From the NCBI GenBank assembly GCA_963850765.1, contig CAWKMN010000005.1, positions 62,001-126,000 on the forward strand: a DNA stretch of 64,000 nucleotides. Reading direction: 5' to 3'. Position numbers and translations under genes: made by a program. Source of the DNA: CAWKMN01 sp963850765 (lineage in GTDB: Bacteria; Chloroflexota; Anaerolineae; Aggregatilineales; Aggregatilineaceae). Each line of letters opens with the position of its first letter. The stretch's first letter is position 1. The notes under the pieces are model-generated. The model was not told the DNA's origin. It made no database searches and saw only the letters and a list, made by a program, of their open reading frames with translations. Shown piece by piece: positions 7,416 through 19,685 of this stretch.

Positions 7416-10266
7416 ATGAATCGTTTTGAGGATGAGGAATTTCCGCCTGCCGGAAATTTGCCCGCGCGCAAGCCAAAGACGTTCGAGGATCTGACGCTGG
7501 CACAGGCGCTCAGCTATCTGGTGCTGCGTCCGCGAGCTGCGGCGCGGCAGTTGTGGCGCGTGCTGACGTATGATCCCGACGCGGTGGTGATGGATGAACC
7601 GGACGTGATCGACTGGCCGGACGACGATCAGGAGCCCCCCGCGGATGCAGCGGACGATGATTGGCCCGGCGAATATGACTCCCTGGCGATTCGCTTACGC
7701 CGCCCGCAGATATGGATCGATGGGTGCGGATCGGGTCGCTGGCGGTGGCGGTGCTGCTGGCGCTGCGCGGCGGTCACCTTTTGCAGCGGGCGGCGCTGGA
7801 TCCGCTGCGACATGCGCAGGGCGATACGGGCGGTTCGCTGTGGTGGTTTCTGCTGGCGGGTGTGGTGTTGATCGGCGCGGAAGTGTGGTTGAGCCGCGAC
7901 TGGTGGGTCGCGCAATTCGCACCCGAGTTGAGCGGTGATAGCGAGGAGTTTACCTCACCCCCCGGCCTCCTCTCCACACGCGGAGAGGGGGAGCCGGCGG
8001 ACGGCCTTCCCGTTCCGCCTGTCCAGGGGGGACTGCGGACCGAGGTAATCCAACCACTGCTGAGCAGCAGCCAGCTTGTGCTGATGCCGCTGGCGCTGCT
8101 GCTGTCGGCGCTGACGTATGCGCTGAACGTGCGCCGCGACCCGGTGACGCACGACGTGATCGACGTGGTGATCACGGGGGGCGGTCTGCTGGCGTGGATC
8201 GCCAGCGTGATTCTCTGGATTGTGATCGTGACGGGCATCGATACGCGCCGGTTGTGGGGTGGAATCGAGGCACTGGCGTGGGGCAGGGTGGTATGGCCGC
8301 GCTTCCGGCGGAGTCGGCCGGGCTGGGCGGTGCTGGTCGCGCTGGCGGGTGTGATCGCGCTGGGGGCGGGCTTCCGGCTGCACGATCTTGCATCCACGCC
8401 GCCGGAGATGACCAGCGACCATATCGAGAAGCTGCGCGACGCCGTCCGCGTCGATGAAGGCTATTACGCCGTGTTTTTCCCTAATAACGGCGGGCGTGAA
8501 GGCTTTCAGATGGGCGTAGTGGCGCTGGTAGCGAGGCTGCCCGGCGTGGGATTCACCTTTGACGCGCTCAAGCTGGCGACGGTGATTGAGGGTGTGATCA
8601 CGCTGCCGGCGCTGTGGTGGATGGCGCGGCAGATCGTCGGCACAGACACCGATGAACGTCGCCGCCTGGGGAACTGGACGGGGCATCGCTCTGGCCGGGC
8701 TGGCCGCGATCGGCATGTGGCACGTCATGCTGTCGCGGCTGGGGCTGCGGATCGTGCTCACCCCGCTCACGACGGCGCTGGCGCTCGGATTTCTGGCACG
8801 GGCCATGCGCCACAACCGGATCGGGGATTATGCCGCGCTGGGGCTGGTGCTCGGCGCGGGCGTCTACTTCTATCAGGCGAACCGGATGCTGCCGCTCGTC
8901 GCGCTGGCCGGGATCGGGCTGGCGCTGTTCAGCCGGGTGCGGACTCTGCGTGGTGGGGCATCCATGCTCGGAAATGTGATCGGATTCGCGGCGGCCGTCC
9001 TGACGCCGATCGCGGCGGTGGCACTGCTGGCGCGCGTGTTCGAGGAGCATGAGGGCGGCTGGCAGGATATTGGCGCGGCGCTGTCGGCATTTCTGCCGCT
9101 GATCATGATGACTTGGTTCAGCCTCGTTTCGCTGGCGGCGCGCACCCGCCATAACGATCCGCTGCTGCAATATGGCGGCGGGCTGCTGGCGGCGGCGGTG
9201 ATCGCGTTGGCACTGTATATCCCGATGGGCCACTATGCCGAGATCAACCCCGATCAGTTCTGGAACCGGACACGCGGGCGGTTGTTCGGAGAGCAGGCGT
9301 TTGTGCGCGCCGATCCCGACAGCGGCCAGTTGGTCGCCTACGAGCCGACGCTGCGCGAGCAGGCCGAGCGGTTCTGGGACCAGCGCGACGTGCTGCTGGA
9401 TAATTATTGGGACGCGCTGCGCATGTTCCACTGGCGCGGTGACGGCGCGTGGATCAGCAACCCGCACAATGCCCCGGCGCTCGATGGGGCGGCGGGCGGC
9501 CTGCTGTTCCTGGGGCTGGTCGCGTGGGGCGTGCTCGTCATCCGGCGGCGCGACCCGGCGCTGGGGCTGCTGCCGGTGGTGGTGCTGATCATGCTGCTGC
9601 CGTCGGCCATGACCGTCGCCTACACCATCGAGAATCCGAGCTTCACACGTGCCAGCGGCACGCTGCCCGGCGTGTTGATGCTGGCGGCGCTGCCGGTCGG
9701 GATGCTGTGCGGGCAGGTGACGCGGCTTGACGGACGGGCGGCACGAGTTCCGGTGGGGCGGATCGGGGCGCTGGCGATCGTCGGGGGCCTGCTGTGGTAC
9801 GGGATCGGCTGGAATTGGGACACGTTTTTCACGGATTACCCGCTGAATTACACCTATAGCTGGAAGCCGTACCACGCCATCGCGCAGCCGCTGCGAGAGT
9901 TCGTAGAGGGGGATGGGAGTTTCGGCAATGCCTTTGTAGTCGCGTACTCCGCACTGGCTCGATCACCGCATCCTGGGCGCGGTGGCAGGCGATCTGCGCT
10001 GGCCGAACGGTCTGGCCGAGCGCGACGACCTGATCCCGGCGATCCGGCGCAACATGGGCACGCGCTACGCTTACGATCCCGGCAAGCCGCTGTTTATCAT
10101 GTATCACGTCGAGGACACCGAAACTGCCGCATACCTGGATTCGCTCTTTCCGGGCGGCGAGCACAGCCTCTATGAATACACGTACGAAGCGCTGGAACCG
10201 GGCTATTATCTGCACGGGTCGTTTTATATTTTTCGGGTGAACGCGGGCGATATTCCCTTGCAGTGA
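7416..10266 (+). CDS. GT-C type membrane glycosyltransferase (GT39-like), frameshifted
   Basis: The reconstructed product is about 950 residues with many membrane segments. The start chosen is ATG 7416 (MNRFEDEEF); an acidic cytoplasmic N-terminus of about 100 residues precedes the first membrane helix. A first large loop near 8390-8540 holds PPEMTSDHIEKLRDA and NNGGREGFQM, the place where GT-C enzymes carry their catalytic acidic residue. The C-terminus is a soluble extracytoplasmic domain ending at TGA 10266. Reading requires frame changes near 7705-7720 (minus one or plus two), 8684 (extra base) and 9946-9948 (extra base). Repeat A2 is read through at 7951-8000. GT-C enzymes transfer sugars from polyprenyl carriers outside the membrane. 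It heads the row of large surface-glycan genes. Confidence 0.7.
7951..8000. repeat. Family A palindromic repeat inside a coding region (copy A2)
   Basis: CCTCACCCC and a CTCTCCACACGCGGAGAG hairpin nearly identical to copy A1 at 7178 lie inside the first GT-C gene. They are translated in frame as SPPGLLSTRGEGEP between two membrane segments. Only the left half of the element is present. Confidence 0.75.
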
Positions 10267-10288
10267 GGAAAACCCACGGTCGGGGTGT

Positions 10289-12290
10289 ATGTTGATGGTT
10301 GACGGAGCAGGCGTGGTCCAGGATGCGCACCGAGGGAGCATTTGGCACCGCGCGGCGATCACCGGCGTGCTGCTGCTCGGATTCGCGCTGTGGCTGCACG
10401 ATCTCGACCGGCTTACGCTGTGGAACGACGAGACATGGACTCTCGCCGCTACCGCGCCGGATGAATCCCTCGGCCGGGTGATCGACCGGGTGCGCGAGGA
10501 TGTGCATCCGCCGCTGTACTTCGTGGAACTCTACGGCTGGCGGCAGGTGGTCGGGGAAACGGTCTTCGAGCTGCGCTACTTCTCCGTGCTGCTGATGCTG
10601 GCCGGCGGGGCGGTGATCTACCGGGCCGGGCGGGATCTGTTCTCGCCGCTGGCCGGGTGGATCGCAGCGCTGATCCTCGCCCTGCATGACCTGACGCGGG
10701 TGATCACGCAGGAAGTCCGGCATTACCCGCAGCACATGCTGGCCGGCGTGCTGGTGATCTGGCTGTACTGGCGTTTCTGGCAGCGGCCCACGCGCGGCCG
10801 GGCGATTTCTTTTATGCTGGCGGGCGCGGCGCTGCTGTGGACTCACTATTGGGGCGGGTTCGTGCTGCTGGCGCTCGCGATCCATGCGGCGCTGACAAAA
10901 AGATCGAACCGCCGAGACGCGGAGAAAAGCCTGACCGGCCCCTCCCTAAATCCCTCCCCACAAGTGGAGAGGGACTTGAGTTATGGCTCTACACCCTCTC
11001 TCCACTCTGTGGGGAGGGGGGCTGAACTTCGGCCCTTCATCGCGGCGTTTGCGGGGATCGGCGTGCTGTATGCGCCTTGGCTGCCGAGTCTGGCCCACCA
11101 GATGACGATTGGACGCCCGGATGGGCTGCCGCACGCGCTTGAGAATTCGTGGGCCGTCTACAAGGCGCTGGCGTTTCATCTGCTCGGCGTGCCGGAGATC
11201 TTCTGGCTGGTGCTGGTGATTGCGGGGATGGCCGGCGGGCTGGCGCTGGTGCCCTGGCGTCCAACCCCGGCGAGCGGGCTGCTGGCGCTGGCGGCCGTGC
11301 TGCCCGTGGCGCTGACGATCGCGCTGAATGCCGTGTATCCATCGCTGTCGCCGCGATCGCTGGCGGTCGTGGTTCCGGCGGCGGCGCTGCTGGCAGGGCA
11401 TGCGCTGGCGCAGTTCGGACGATCCGAGCGGGCGCTGATGGTGTTGTTTGTCGTGCTGCACGGGCTGGCGACGACGAGTTCGATCCCCAATGATCGCGCG
11501 CCGTGGCCGGCCGTGGCCGATTATCTGGCGCAGCACAGCACCGCCGGAGACGTGGTGCTGCTGGAAGTCAAGGCGAACGAGTGGAACAACATGGAAGAAT
11601 ACACACTCGATTACTACCTCGCTCACAGCGGCGCGGCGCTCCGTTCAATCTGGACAGAGGACCAGCGGCTGAGACACCCTGAAGGGTTCGCGCATGACCT
11701 GCGTGAGGATCTGCGGGGGATCGAGTGGTGTGTGGGTCGCCCGGTGGGGCTGGATGAACGACGATCTGCGCGCGGATTTGCAGCGGTGGGGCTTTGTCGA
11801 GACGGCCCCGGCGCTCGATTTTGAGCCGTTTAGCGCGATGCCGGTGCAGCTGTGGCGCTTTGATCGCGCGCCGTCGGGCGGCGATCCGCTCGCCACGTTT
11901 GACGACGTGCTGCGGCTGATGCGGGCGGATGTGATCCGCCGCGAGGATGGGGTGACGGTTAACCTGTTGTGGTCGCCGGCGCAGGTGCCCGACCACGATT
12001 ACACCGTGTCGGCGTTTGTGCTGGATGCGAACGGGTTCCTGGTGGCGCAGCACGACAGCTACCCACTCGAAAACCGCGCGCCGACGAGCGGCTGGCAGGC
12101 GGATCGGCTGTATTTCGACAGCCACGCGATCCCGGTGGAGAACCTCGCACCGGGTGCGTACCGTGTGGCGGTGAAGGTGTATCGCTTTACGGACGCGAGC
12201 TTCCAGATTATTGAGATCGCGCCCGCGTCAGACTGCACGGCGGATCCTGCATGTGAGTTTGTGATCATCGAGGAAATGACGATTCAGTGA
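10289..12290 (+). CDS. GT-C type membrane glycosyltransferase (ArnT/PMT-like), frameshifted
   Basis: The reconstructed product is about 665 residues. After the first helix (residues about 25-38) comes LTLWNDETWTLAAT, holding the Asp-Glu expected of the first extracytoplasmic loop, then REDVHPPLYFVELYGW, the HPPL motif typical of GT-C enzymes such as ArnT. Around ten membrane helices follow, then a soluble C-terminal domain (HDYTVSAFVLDANGFLVAQH). One extra base near 11726 breaks the frame: upstream ends in GIE, downstream resumes in VWVARWGWMNDDL. Repeats B and A3 are read through as about 45 residues at 10895-11022. The start is 22 bases after the previous stop, so it is probably co-transcribed. 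Confidence 0.75.
10895..11022. repeat. Repeats B and A (copy A3) inside a coding region
   Basis: AAGATCGAACCGCCGAGACG (family B, also at 50655) runs straight into a family A element with arms CCCTCCCCACAAGTGGAGAG and CTCTCCACTCTGTGGGGAG. Both are translated in frame inside the second GT-C gene, between membrane helices, where the family has a short loop. Confidence 0.75.
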
Positions 12291-12299
12291 GTTAAACCT

Positions 12300-15200
12300 T
12301 TGGAAGACACGACTTACGATTACGAGAGTGAAGAAACCGGCGAGTCCGCATCCCTGGCCGATGACGTCTACGAGATCGCGCCCGATGGTGAGGCGGACGA
12401 TCGGCCCGCGCCGAAATCAAAAGCGCCGCGCCCCTGGCGTCCCGATAGTGGCGGCGTGCTGGTGTATATATTGCTGGCGCTGGTGCTGGTCGTCGCGGCG
12501 TGGCTGCGTTTCGACGCACAGAACTGGGACGATTTCAGCCACCTGCATCCCGACGAGCGTTTTTTTGTGCAGGTGGTCGGCAGTCTGAACGGCCTGCTGC
12601 GCTTCACCGATGGATCGGTGGCCGAGCAGGACGCGCACCGCTTGCGCTGCGAAGATCGCTATCCCCCCACGGCGAGCAGCGCGGAGGGCGCGACGATCGA
12701 GCCGGGGCACGGCGGCTATTTTGACGCGGAATGCTCAGCGCTGAATCCGAACAACGTCGGGTATGGAATGTATGTGTACGGCGAGTTCCCGCTGTTTACC
12801 ATCCATGCAGCCGGCGTGGCACGCTCGCAGTTGTCGCGCGATTACCATGTGCTGCTCGAAGCGGTCGATCCAGAAGCCGCCGCCAAACATACCGTCACGA
12901 CCTATTGGGAAGGGTACACCGGGATCCAGCTTGTCGGGCGGACGGTGTCGGCCGTGGCCGACTGGCTGACGGTGATCGTGGTCTTCCTGATCGGGCGGCG
13001 GCTCTATGGGCGCTGGACCGGGCTGCTGGCGGCGGCGCTGTACGGCGTGGCCGCGTTCCCGATCCAGCAGGCGCACTTCTGGACGGTGGACGCTTTCACC
13101 ACGTTCTGGGTGGCGCTGGCGCTGTATTGTGCCGTGCGCGCGATGGATGGCGCGGGCGTGCAGCAGGGACCGCGCCCGCTGCTCTACCTGGCGATCTGGG
13201 CTGGGGCAGTCGTGTGGGATGCCGCCTATGAGAATCTGCCCGGTGCTGGGGCTGCTCTCCCTGGGCGCGATCGTGCTGATCGTGCTCGGACTGTTAGCGG
13301 CGCTGCGGCTTGATCCGGGCGATGGCCGGGCGCGATACGCCGGATTGGCTGCTGGCCGGCGCGGGCGTGATGGCGTCGATCATCTACCTGATTGGCTGGC
13401 TGCTGGTTGATCGCGCGGCCTCTCATGACCTCGTGATCTATGACGATCTCATCTCGCTCGGCACCGTCAGCCTGCTGTTTGGGCTGAGCGTGTGGGTGGT
13501 TGCACTCGCGGCCAGCATGATTCAGCAGCCCACCGCCGGAACCCGACAGCATGCGCCCGCTGATCGCCGGAGTCGTCGTCATACTATGGGTCGGGATGGT
13601 GGTCGGCTCGCTGGTCGGTGGGCTGCCGGCGATTGGCGGCCTATCGCCGTGGGCGACGCTGCTCGTCGCGGTGGGGTCGGTCGCGCTGCTGCTGTTCGAT
13701 ACCAACGAACTGACCGATTATGCCCTGTTTGGAGTCGCGCTGGGCGGCGCGGTTGCCAGCCGGGTGAATGTCGCGCCGCTGGCCGGGATCATCGTGATTG
13801 CGGCGCTGATCCGCGTCCTGCCGGTGTTGAGTCCGGGCTTGAGCAATCTGTTCCGGCGGCGCCTGCTGGCCTATGCGATGCTGGGTGTGATCACCGCGGC
13901 GCTGATGTCGTTTGTCGTGTTCCGCCTGCTGCAGCCGCACGCCTTCACGGGTCCGGGTCTGCTTGGCCTCAAGTTCAACCAGGGCTGGCGCGAGGATATT
14001 AACCAGGCCGCCTATCTGACCTCCGGCGACTGGGATGCGCCGCCGAATCACCAGTGGGCGGGGCGCACGCCGTACTTTTTCCCGTGGCGCAATATCGTGC
14101 TGTGGGGATTCGGCATCCCATTTGGGCTTATCGCGTGGGCGGCGTGGGCGTGGGGCGGCTATTCGATCCTGCGCGGGCGGCGCTGTGGACGCGGCACGCC
14201 ATCCTTTTTGTGTGGATTCTGGTGCGTTTGGCTGGCTGGGTGGGCGCTGGGTCACGACCATGCGCTATTTCCTGCCGATCTACCCGGCGCTGGCGGTGCT
14301 CGGCGCGTGGGCGCTGGTGGCGTTGGTCGTCGGGGCGTGGGGGCGGAGAGAGAGCGATCAGCGATCAGCGATCAGCGGTCAGCCGTCAGCCAGCCTCACC
14401 CCCAGGCCCCTCTCCACAGCGTGGAGAGGGGGAGTCGCAAGTCCCTCTCCGCGTGCGGGAAGGGATTTAGGCAGGGGTAAACAACGGCGTATCGCTTTTG
14501 GTGCGGCGGTGCTGCTGCTGATCGTCGTGATGGTCATACGGCGGGCTATGGGTTCGGCTTTCACAACATCGAGCGGCAGCAGCTCACGCGCGTGGCGGCA
14601 TCGCGCTGGTTCCAGGAGAACATCCCCGGCGATTTTGGGATCTGGGTGGATGGCACCGACGGCACCCGCCAGATGGTGAATGTTGGCGTGCGGTCGGTGG
14701 CGTCCGCGCCGTCCGTATCGCGCCTGGAAGACGGCGAAACGGCTGAACTGCCGCTCAGCATCATGGCGGACGCGAACCTGACGCGCATCACCTTCAACCG
14801 GCTGAGCGATCCCGCCCGCGATCCGGACGACGAAGTGCTGCGCGTGCGCCTGTTCCGCGACGATCCGAACATGGGCCGCCAATTGGTCTATGAGGACGAA
14901 CTGGCCGCGGATCTGTCTCAGCATGAGATGCCCTATGGCGACTCCTATGCGCTGACCCCCGCAGAGGATGAGACCGTCCTGCTGCCGGTCAATCCGGGGG
15001 TGGACGTCGGCGCGGCGAATTACGTGCTTCAGATCACGGTCCTGTCGGGCGGGCCGGTCGCGTCGGTGCGCGATGTGGCCGACGACGGCGGGATGGTCTT
15101 CAGCGATGTATCGGTCGGGCTGCAAATGACCTCCGATCGGACGCTGACGTTTGTCGACCTGAACTTTACGGCGCGGCCCCTCTTACCGGGCATGGCGACG

Positions 15201-18200
15201 ACATCCCTTCGCCGCCAACCGAGTGGACACCCGGCGGCCGCGATCCGGTCCAGTTCCAGATCCCGATCGACGGCACGATCCGCGAGATCGAGATCCCGCA
15301 CCTGGGCGATCCCCTGCGCGATGCGGACGAGGAAGTCGTGCGGTTGGTGCTGACCGCGCCGGATGGAACGGAAACGTCGGCGCGTGATCCGGGGCGATTT
15401 CAGCGCGGAGCGAATCCGCTCGGCCCGGCGCAGACGGTGATCTTCGATCCGCCGCTGGACGTGCAGAGCCACGACGCGAACGGGGTGCCGCTGTACGCGA
15501 CGCTGATGGTCGAGGCGCAGGATCCGATTTACACGTCCGGGCCGGTCATCGCCTGGGAGGGCGATTGGGATGATCCGGTGCCGTGGCCGGCCTGCCCGCT
15601 GCCCGCCGACATGGTATACCGCGACGATCTGCCGTCCGGGCTGTCGGAATATACCTGCGGCTCGGTGGACATGTATAACGGGCATTACCAGGGCCTCAAG
15701 CTGTGGATGGTGGCGGAAGACAACGACGAAAAATACCGCGCCATGACCAACGCGCTCGATCAGGCGGATTACATCGTCATCACGAGCAATCGCTTTTACG
15801 ACTCGCTGACGCGCATCCCGATGCGCTGGCCGATGACGATCGCCTATTATGACGCGCTGTTCGATGGGCGGCTGGGTTTTGAGCTGGTCCGGACCTTCGA
15901 GCGCTACCCGGCGGTTGGGCCGCTCGGCGTGCCGGATCAGATCCTGCCCATGGACGATCTGCCGGACTGGCTGAACGAGCACTGGGAAGCCGAAGAAGCG
16001 TTCCACGTCTACGATCATCCGGTCGTGTTCGTCTTCCGCAAGACGGATGCCTACAGCGCGGAGAACACCGCGGCGATCCTCAACAGCGTGTCGCGGCGCG
16101 CGGTGCAACACGACGCTGCCCGGCTACGTGGCCGATCCGAACCCGGTGGGGGTGGTGCCGTGGGGTGCCAAGCAGGCGACGGACAGCCCGACCATGCTGC
16201 AACTGCCCGACGAAAAGTGGGAGATCCAGCGCGAGGGCGGCACGTGGTCGGAGCTGTTCGATATGGGCAACCTGATCAACCGCAGCCAGGTCGTCGCGGT
16301 GATCGTCTGGTGGGTGCTGATGGTGCTGGCGGGGTGGCTGGCGTGGCCGCTGCTGTACGTGAGTCTGCCCGCGCTGCCCGATCGCGGCTATCCGGCGGCG
16401 AAGATCGCCGCGTGGCTGCATCGTGGCGTGGATCGCGTGGGCGGGCGGGACGTTCAATCTGCTCACCTGGACGCGGGCCGGGCTCGCGCTGATCGTCGCT
16501 GGCGCTGGCCGCGCTGAGTCTCGCGGTCATCTGGCGGCGGCGCGGCGAGTTCCGGCGCTATATCCGCGCCAACTTGCGGCATCTGCTGGCGATCGAAGTG
16601 CTGACGTTGATCCTGTTTGTCGCGTTTCTGGGCGTGCGGCTGGGCAACCCGGATCTGTGGCACGGCAGCTTCGGCGGCGAAAAGCCGATGGATTTCGCGT
16701 ATTTCAACGCGGTGCTGCGCAGTACGGTGTTCCCGCCGCTCGATCCCTGGTTCGCGGGCGGCTACATCAATTACTACTATTTCGGCTATGTGATCGTTGG
16801 CGCGCCGGTCAAGCTGCTGGGGCTGAACCCCTCCGTCGCCTATAACCTGATCCTGCCGGCGCTGTACGCGATGACGGGATGCGGCGTGTTCGGCATCGCG
16901 TATAACTGGGTGCGCGCGCGGTCAGTGCTGCCGGGCACGATCGAGGGCGCGACGGGCAAGCAAGCCCCTCCCCTAAATCCCCTCCCCACCGAGTGGAGAG
17001 GGGAACTCGAGCGAGCTCAGATTCGCGTGTGTTTGTGGCGGAAACGGTTCCTGCTGACGAATCCCTTGGGTTTGACAATCACAGGGCGGACCCCCGTGTC
17101 CGCCCCTACGATTTTGCAGCGGAAGTGGAGGAAGCCACTCCCCCTCTCCATCCCATGGAGAGGGGGTCGGGGGGTGAGGCCAGTCCCAAGGGCAATCCCT
17201 GGGTGGCCGGGCTGCTGGCGCTGCTGCTGGCGATGGTCTTTGGCAACCTGGGCACGCTGTACGTGCTCGTGACGAACGTTGCCGCCATGCCCGATCCCGA
17301 CACGCAGCAGCCGCGCTGGTCGCAGCCGTCGCTGTATGTCAACGAGCGCCGCGACGAACTGGAAACGCAGCGCGCGACAATCTACCAGGATTTTTACGAC
17401 TCCGAGGTGCGCAACTTCCGCCGCGAACATGGTGACGATCCGGTCGAGCCGGACGATGTGTTTGAGATCAACCAGGAAGCGCAGCGCCGCACGGATGCGT
17501 ATATCCAGGCGCAGTCGGAGCATCCGCCGCTGTACCGGCTGTGGAGCTATGAACTCTCCAACCTGGGCGACCAGATCAACGCGTTTTCCGCCGGGCTGCG
17601 CGACGTGATGCGCGGCAAGCCGCTGAATATGTATACCCACCGCTGGTACTGGCAGCCGACGCGCATCATCGCGGAACTGCCGGATAACGCCGGGCATGGC
17701 GCGATTGCCGAAATGCCCTATTTCACCTTCCTCTATGGCGATTTGCACGCGCATATGATCGCCTTTCCGGTCACGCTGTTGGTGATCCTGTGGGTGCTGG
17801 CCGAGATCATGGGGGCGGGTTATGCGCTGCGCTCGTGGTGGGAGGCCGGGCTGTCGCTGGGCATCGGCGCGCTGGCGGTCGGCGTGCTGCGCCCGACCAA
17901 TACCTGGGACTGGATCACCTACCTGATCCTCGGTGCAGCCGGGCTGACGTTCGCGGCGTGGGTCGGCGCGGTGCGGACATCGCGTGAGCAGCCGCCATCG
18001 CTCCTGGCGGATCGGCTGTGGGGCTGGCTGCAACCCCGTAACGCGCGGCAGTTGGTCCTGATCGTGCTGGTGATGCCGGTGGCGGCGGTCGCGCGCGGCG
18101 GCTGGTATCTGCTGCGCAAGATGCAGGCGGATCAGCAGATGACGCGCGGCCTGCGGGCGGGCGAAGAATTGATCGACCCGGCGCTGACCACATCCAGCAT

Positions 18201-19626
18201 CCTGCTGTGGATGGTGTTGGGTGTGGTGCTGGTCATCGTGCTGTACGCGGCGGTGCTGATCGCGCTGCGGGCGCATCTGGATAAGCGCACGCTGACGGAT
18301 TGGATCGCGCGGGTGGGGATCTTCGTGGCGCTGACGTTTGTCGTCGGGCTGCCGTTCACGTCCTACTTCGCAACGGCCTACAACTCGGTCAAACCCTGGG
18401 AGCAGGAGACCACGCCGCTGTGGGCCTACCTGTACATTCACGGCACGTTCATCTTCATCGTGATCTCGCTGCTGATGTGGCAGAGCGCGCGCTGGCTTCG
18501 ATCGGTGCGGGTGCGCGATCTGCAAGGGCTGGTCGTGCCGGTGATCGTGATCGCCGGCGGGCTGGTGCTGGTCGTCGCGGGATCGGTGATCTACGGCGTG
18601 CGCGAGGCGGCTGTCGCGCAGTTGGTCGGTCCGCTGATCGCGTGGGCGGGCCTGCTGTTTTTCCTGCCGCGCCAGAGTCCGCTGTTACGCGCGGTCTACG
18701 CGCTGATCGTGCTGGCGCTGGCGATCTCGCTCGGCGTGGAGATCGTCGTGCTGGATGGGGATATTGGCCGGCAGAACACGGTCTTTAAGTTTTATTTGCA
18801 AGTCTGGTTCATGCTGAGTATTGTTGGCGGGGTTGGGCTGGCCTGGATGCTGCGAAGCTCTGGGCGCTGGCACCCGGTGCTGCGATCGGCGTGGCAGGGC
18901 GGGCTGACGCTGCTGTTCGCGATCGCGTTGTGCTATCCGGTGCTGGCGACGCAGGCGCGCTTCATGGATCGCTTCAACCGGGATGAAACGCCGCTGACGC
19001 TCGACGGCATGGAGTACATGAAATACGCGATCCACGGCGAGAACGGGCTGTATTTCGAGCTGCGGGGTGATTACGACATGATCCGCTGGCTGCAAGAGCA
19101 TGTCGAAGGCACGCCGGTCATCATGGAGGCGCACCAGTTCCCGTCCGAATATCACTGGAACGGGCGGATCAGCATCTACACCGGCCTGCCGACGATTTTG
19201 GGCTGGCGCTTCCACCAGATCCAGCAGCACACCCTGCCGGAGATGGATAAGCTCGTTCAGACGCGCGAGAACAACATCGCGGCGTTTTATGACCTGTCCG
19301 GTGCGGATGGCATCCGCGCGGCGATGGATCTGATCGACGCGTACGAGATCGAATATATTGTCGTGGGCGCTCTCGAACGCGCGTTTTACAGCGATATTCA
19401 GACCGATCCGGCCAGCGGCCTGCAATCCGCGGGGCATTCACCGGGGCTGGCGAAGTTCGATCAGATGGTCGAGCTTGGGCTGTTGGATGATGTATACCGC
19501 GTGCCGCGCTGCCTGAACACCGCCATTGACGACATCGCCTTCTGTCCGGCGGAACAGATCTACGAGGATGTGATCTACCGGGTGGTGCCGGGCGCGACCT
19601 ATGGTGAGAGTGTGGCGGAAGGGTGA
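12300..19626 (+). CDS. Giant GT39-like / DUF2298 (Chlor_Arch_YYY) fusion protein, frameshifted
   Basis: The reconstructed product is about 2,400 residues. The order is: an acidic N-terminus from a TTG at 12300; a GT39-like membrane module (HLHPDERFFVQVV at about 12540, holding the Asp-Glu, then YGRWTGLLAAALYGVAAFPI); a soluble, probably extracytoplasmic, region at about 14.6-16.1 kb with beta-rich segments; then a DUF2298/TIGR03662 module from about 16.26 kb with GGYINYYYFGYVIVG at about 16760 and GDLHAHMIAFPV at about 17740. Frame changes are needed near 13214, 13335, 13535, 14180, 14243, 14535, 15190, 16112, 16420, 16499 and within 16962-17190. Repeats A4 and A5 lie inside. TIGR03662 proteins occur in Chloroflexota and Archaea and are thought to act on surface glycans. 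One gene is likeliest because no clean start separates the modules, but two genes split near 16.26 kb remain possible. Confidence 0.65.
14350..14480. repeat. Family F tandem block plus family A palindrome (copy A4) inside a coding region
   Basis: Four near-copies of GCGATCAGC lead into CCTCACCCCCAGGCCCCTCT, the CTCTCCACAGCGTGGAGAG hairpin and a second CTCTCCGCGTGCGG arm. The block is in frame, read as SLTPRPLSTAWRGGVASPS, between two membrane helices of the giant fusion gene. Confidence 0.75.
16962..17190. repeat. Long composite palindrome (copy A5, with nested family C) inside the DUF2298 module
   Basis: Two family A hairpins (CTCCCCACCGAGTGGAGAG at 16981 and CTCTCCATCCCATGGAGAG at 17144) bracket about 110 bases that contain a family C hairpin, GGGCGGACCCCCGTGTCCGCCC, near 17084. 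The reading frame of the host gene differs on its two sides, so the insert changes the frame or hides an indel. It lies just after the YYY-motif helices, where the second DUF2298 gene has no such insert. Confidence 0.75.
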
Positions 19627-19685
19627 GATCTGGCGGGCTGGAATGGCCGGCGGGACGCATGAACACAACAACTGACGGTTAACGT

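Noticed and set aside
8598..9875. 425-codon open frame on the - strand
   Set aside because: It is antisense to the first GT-C gene, with Gln/Arg/His/Pro-rich shadow composition.
14350..14394. Tandem GCGATCAGC copies considered as a CRISPR array
   Set aside because: Units are contiguous with no unique spacers, and no cas genes are present. The CACAGAG repeats were rejected as CRISPR for the same reasons.
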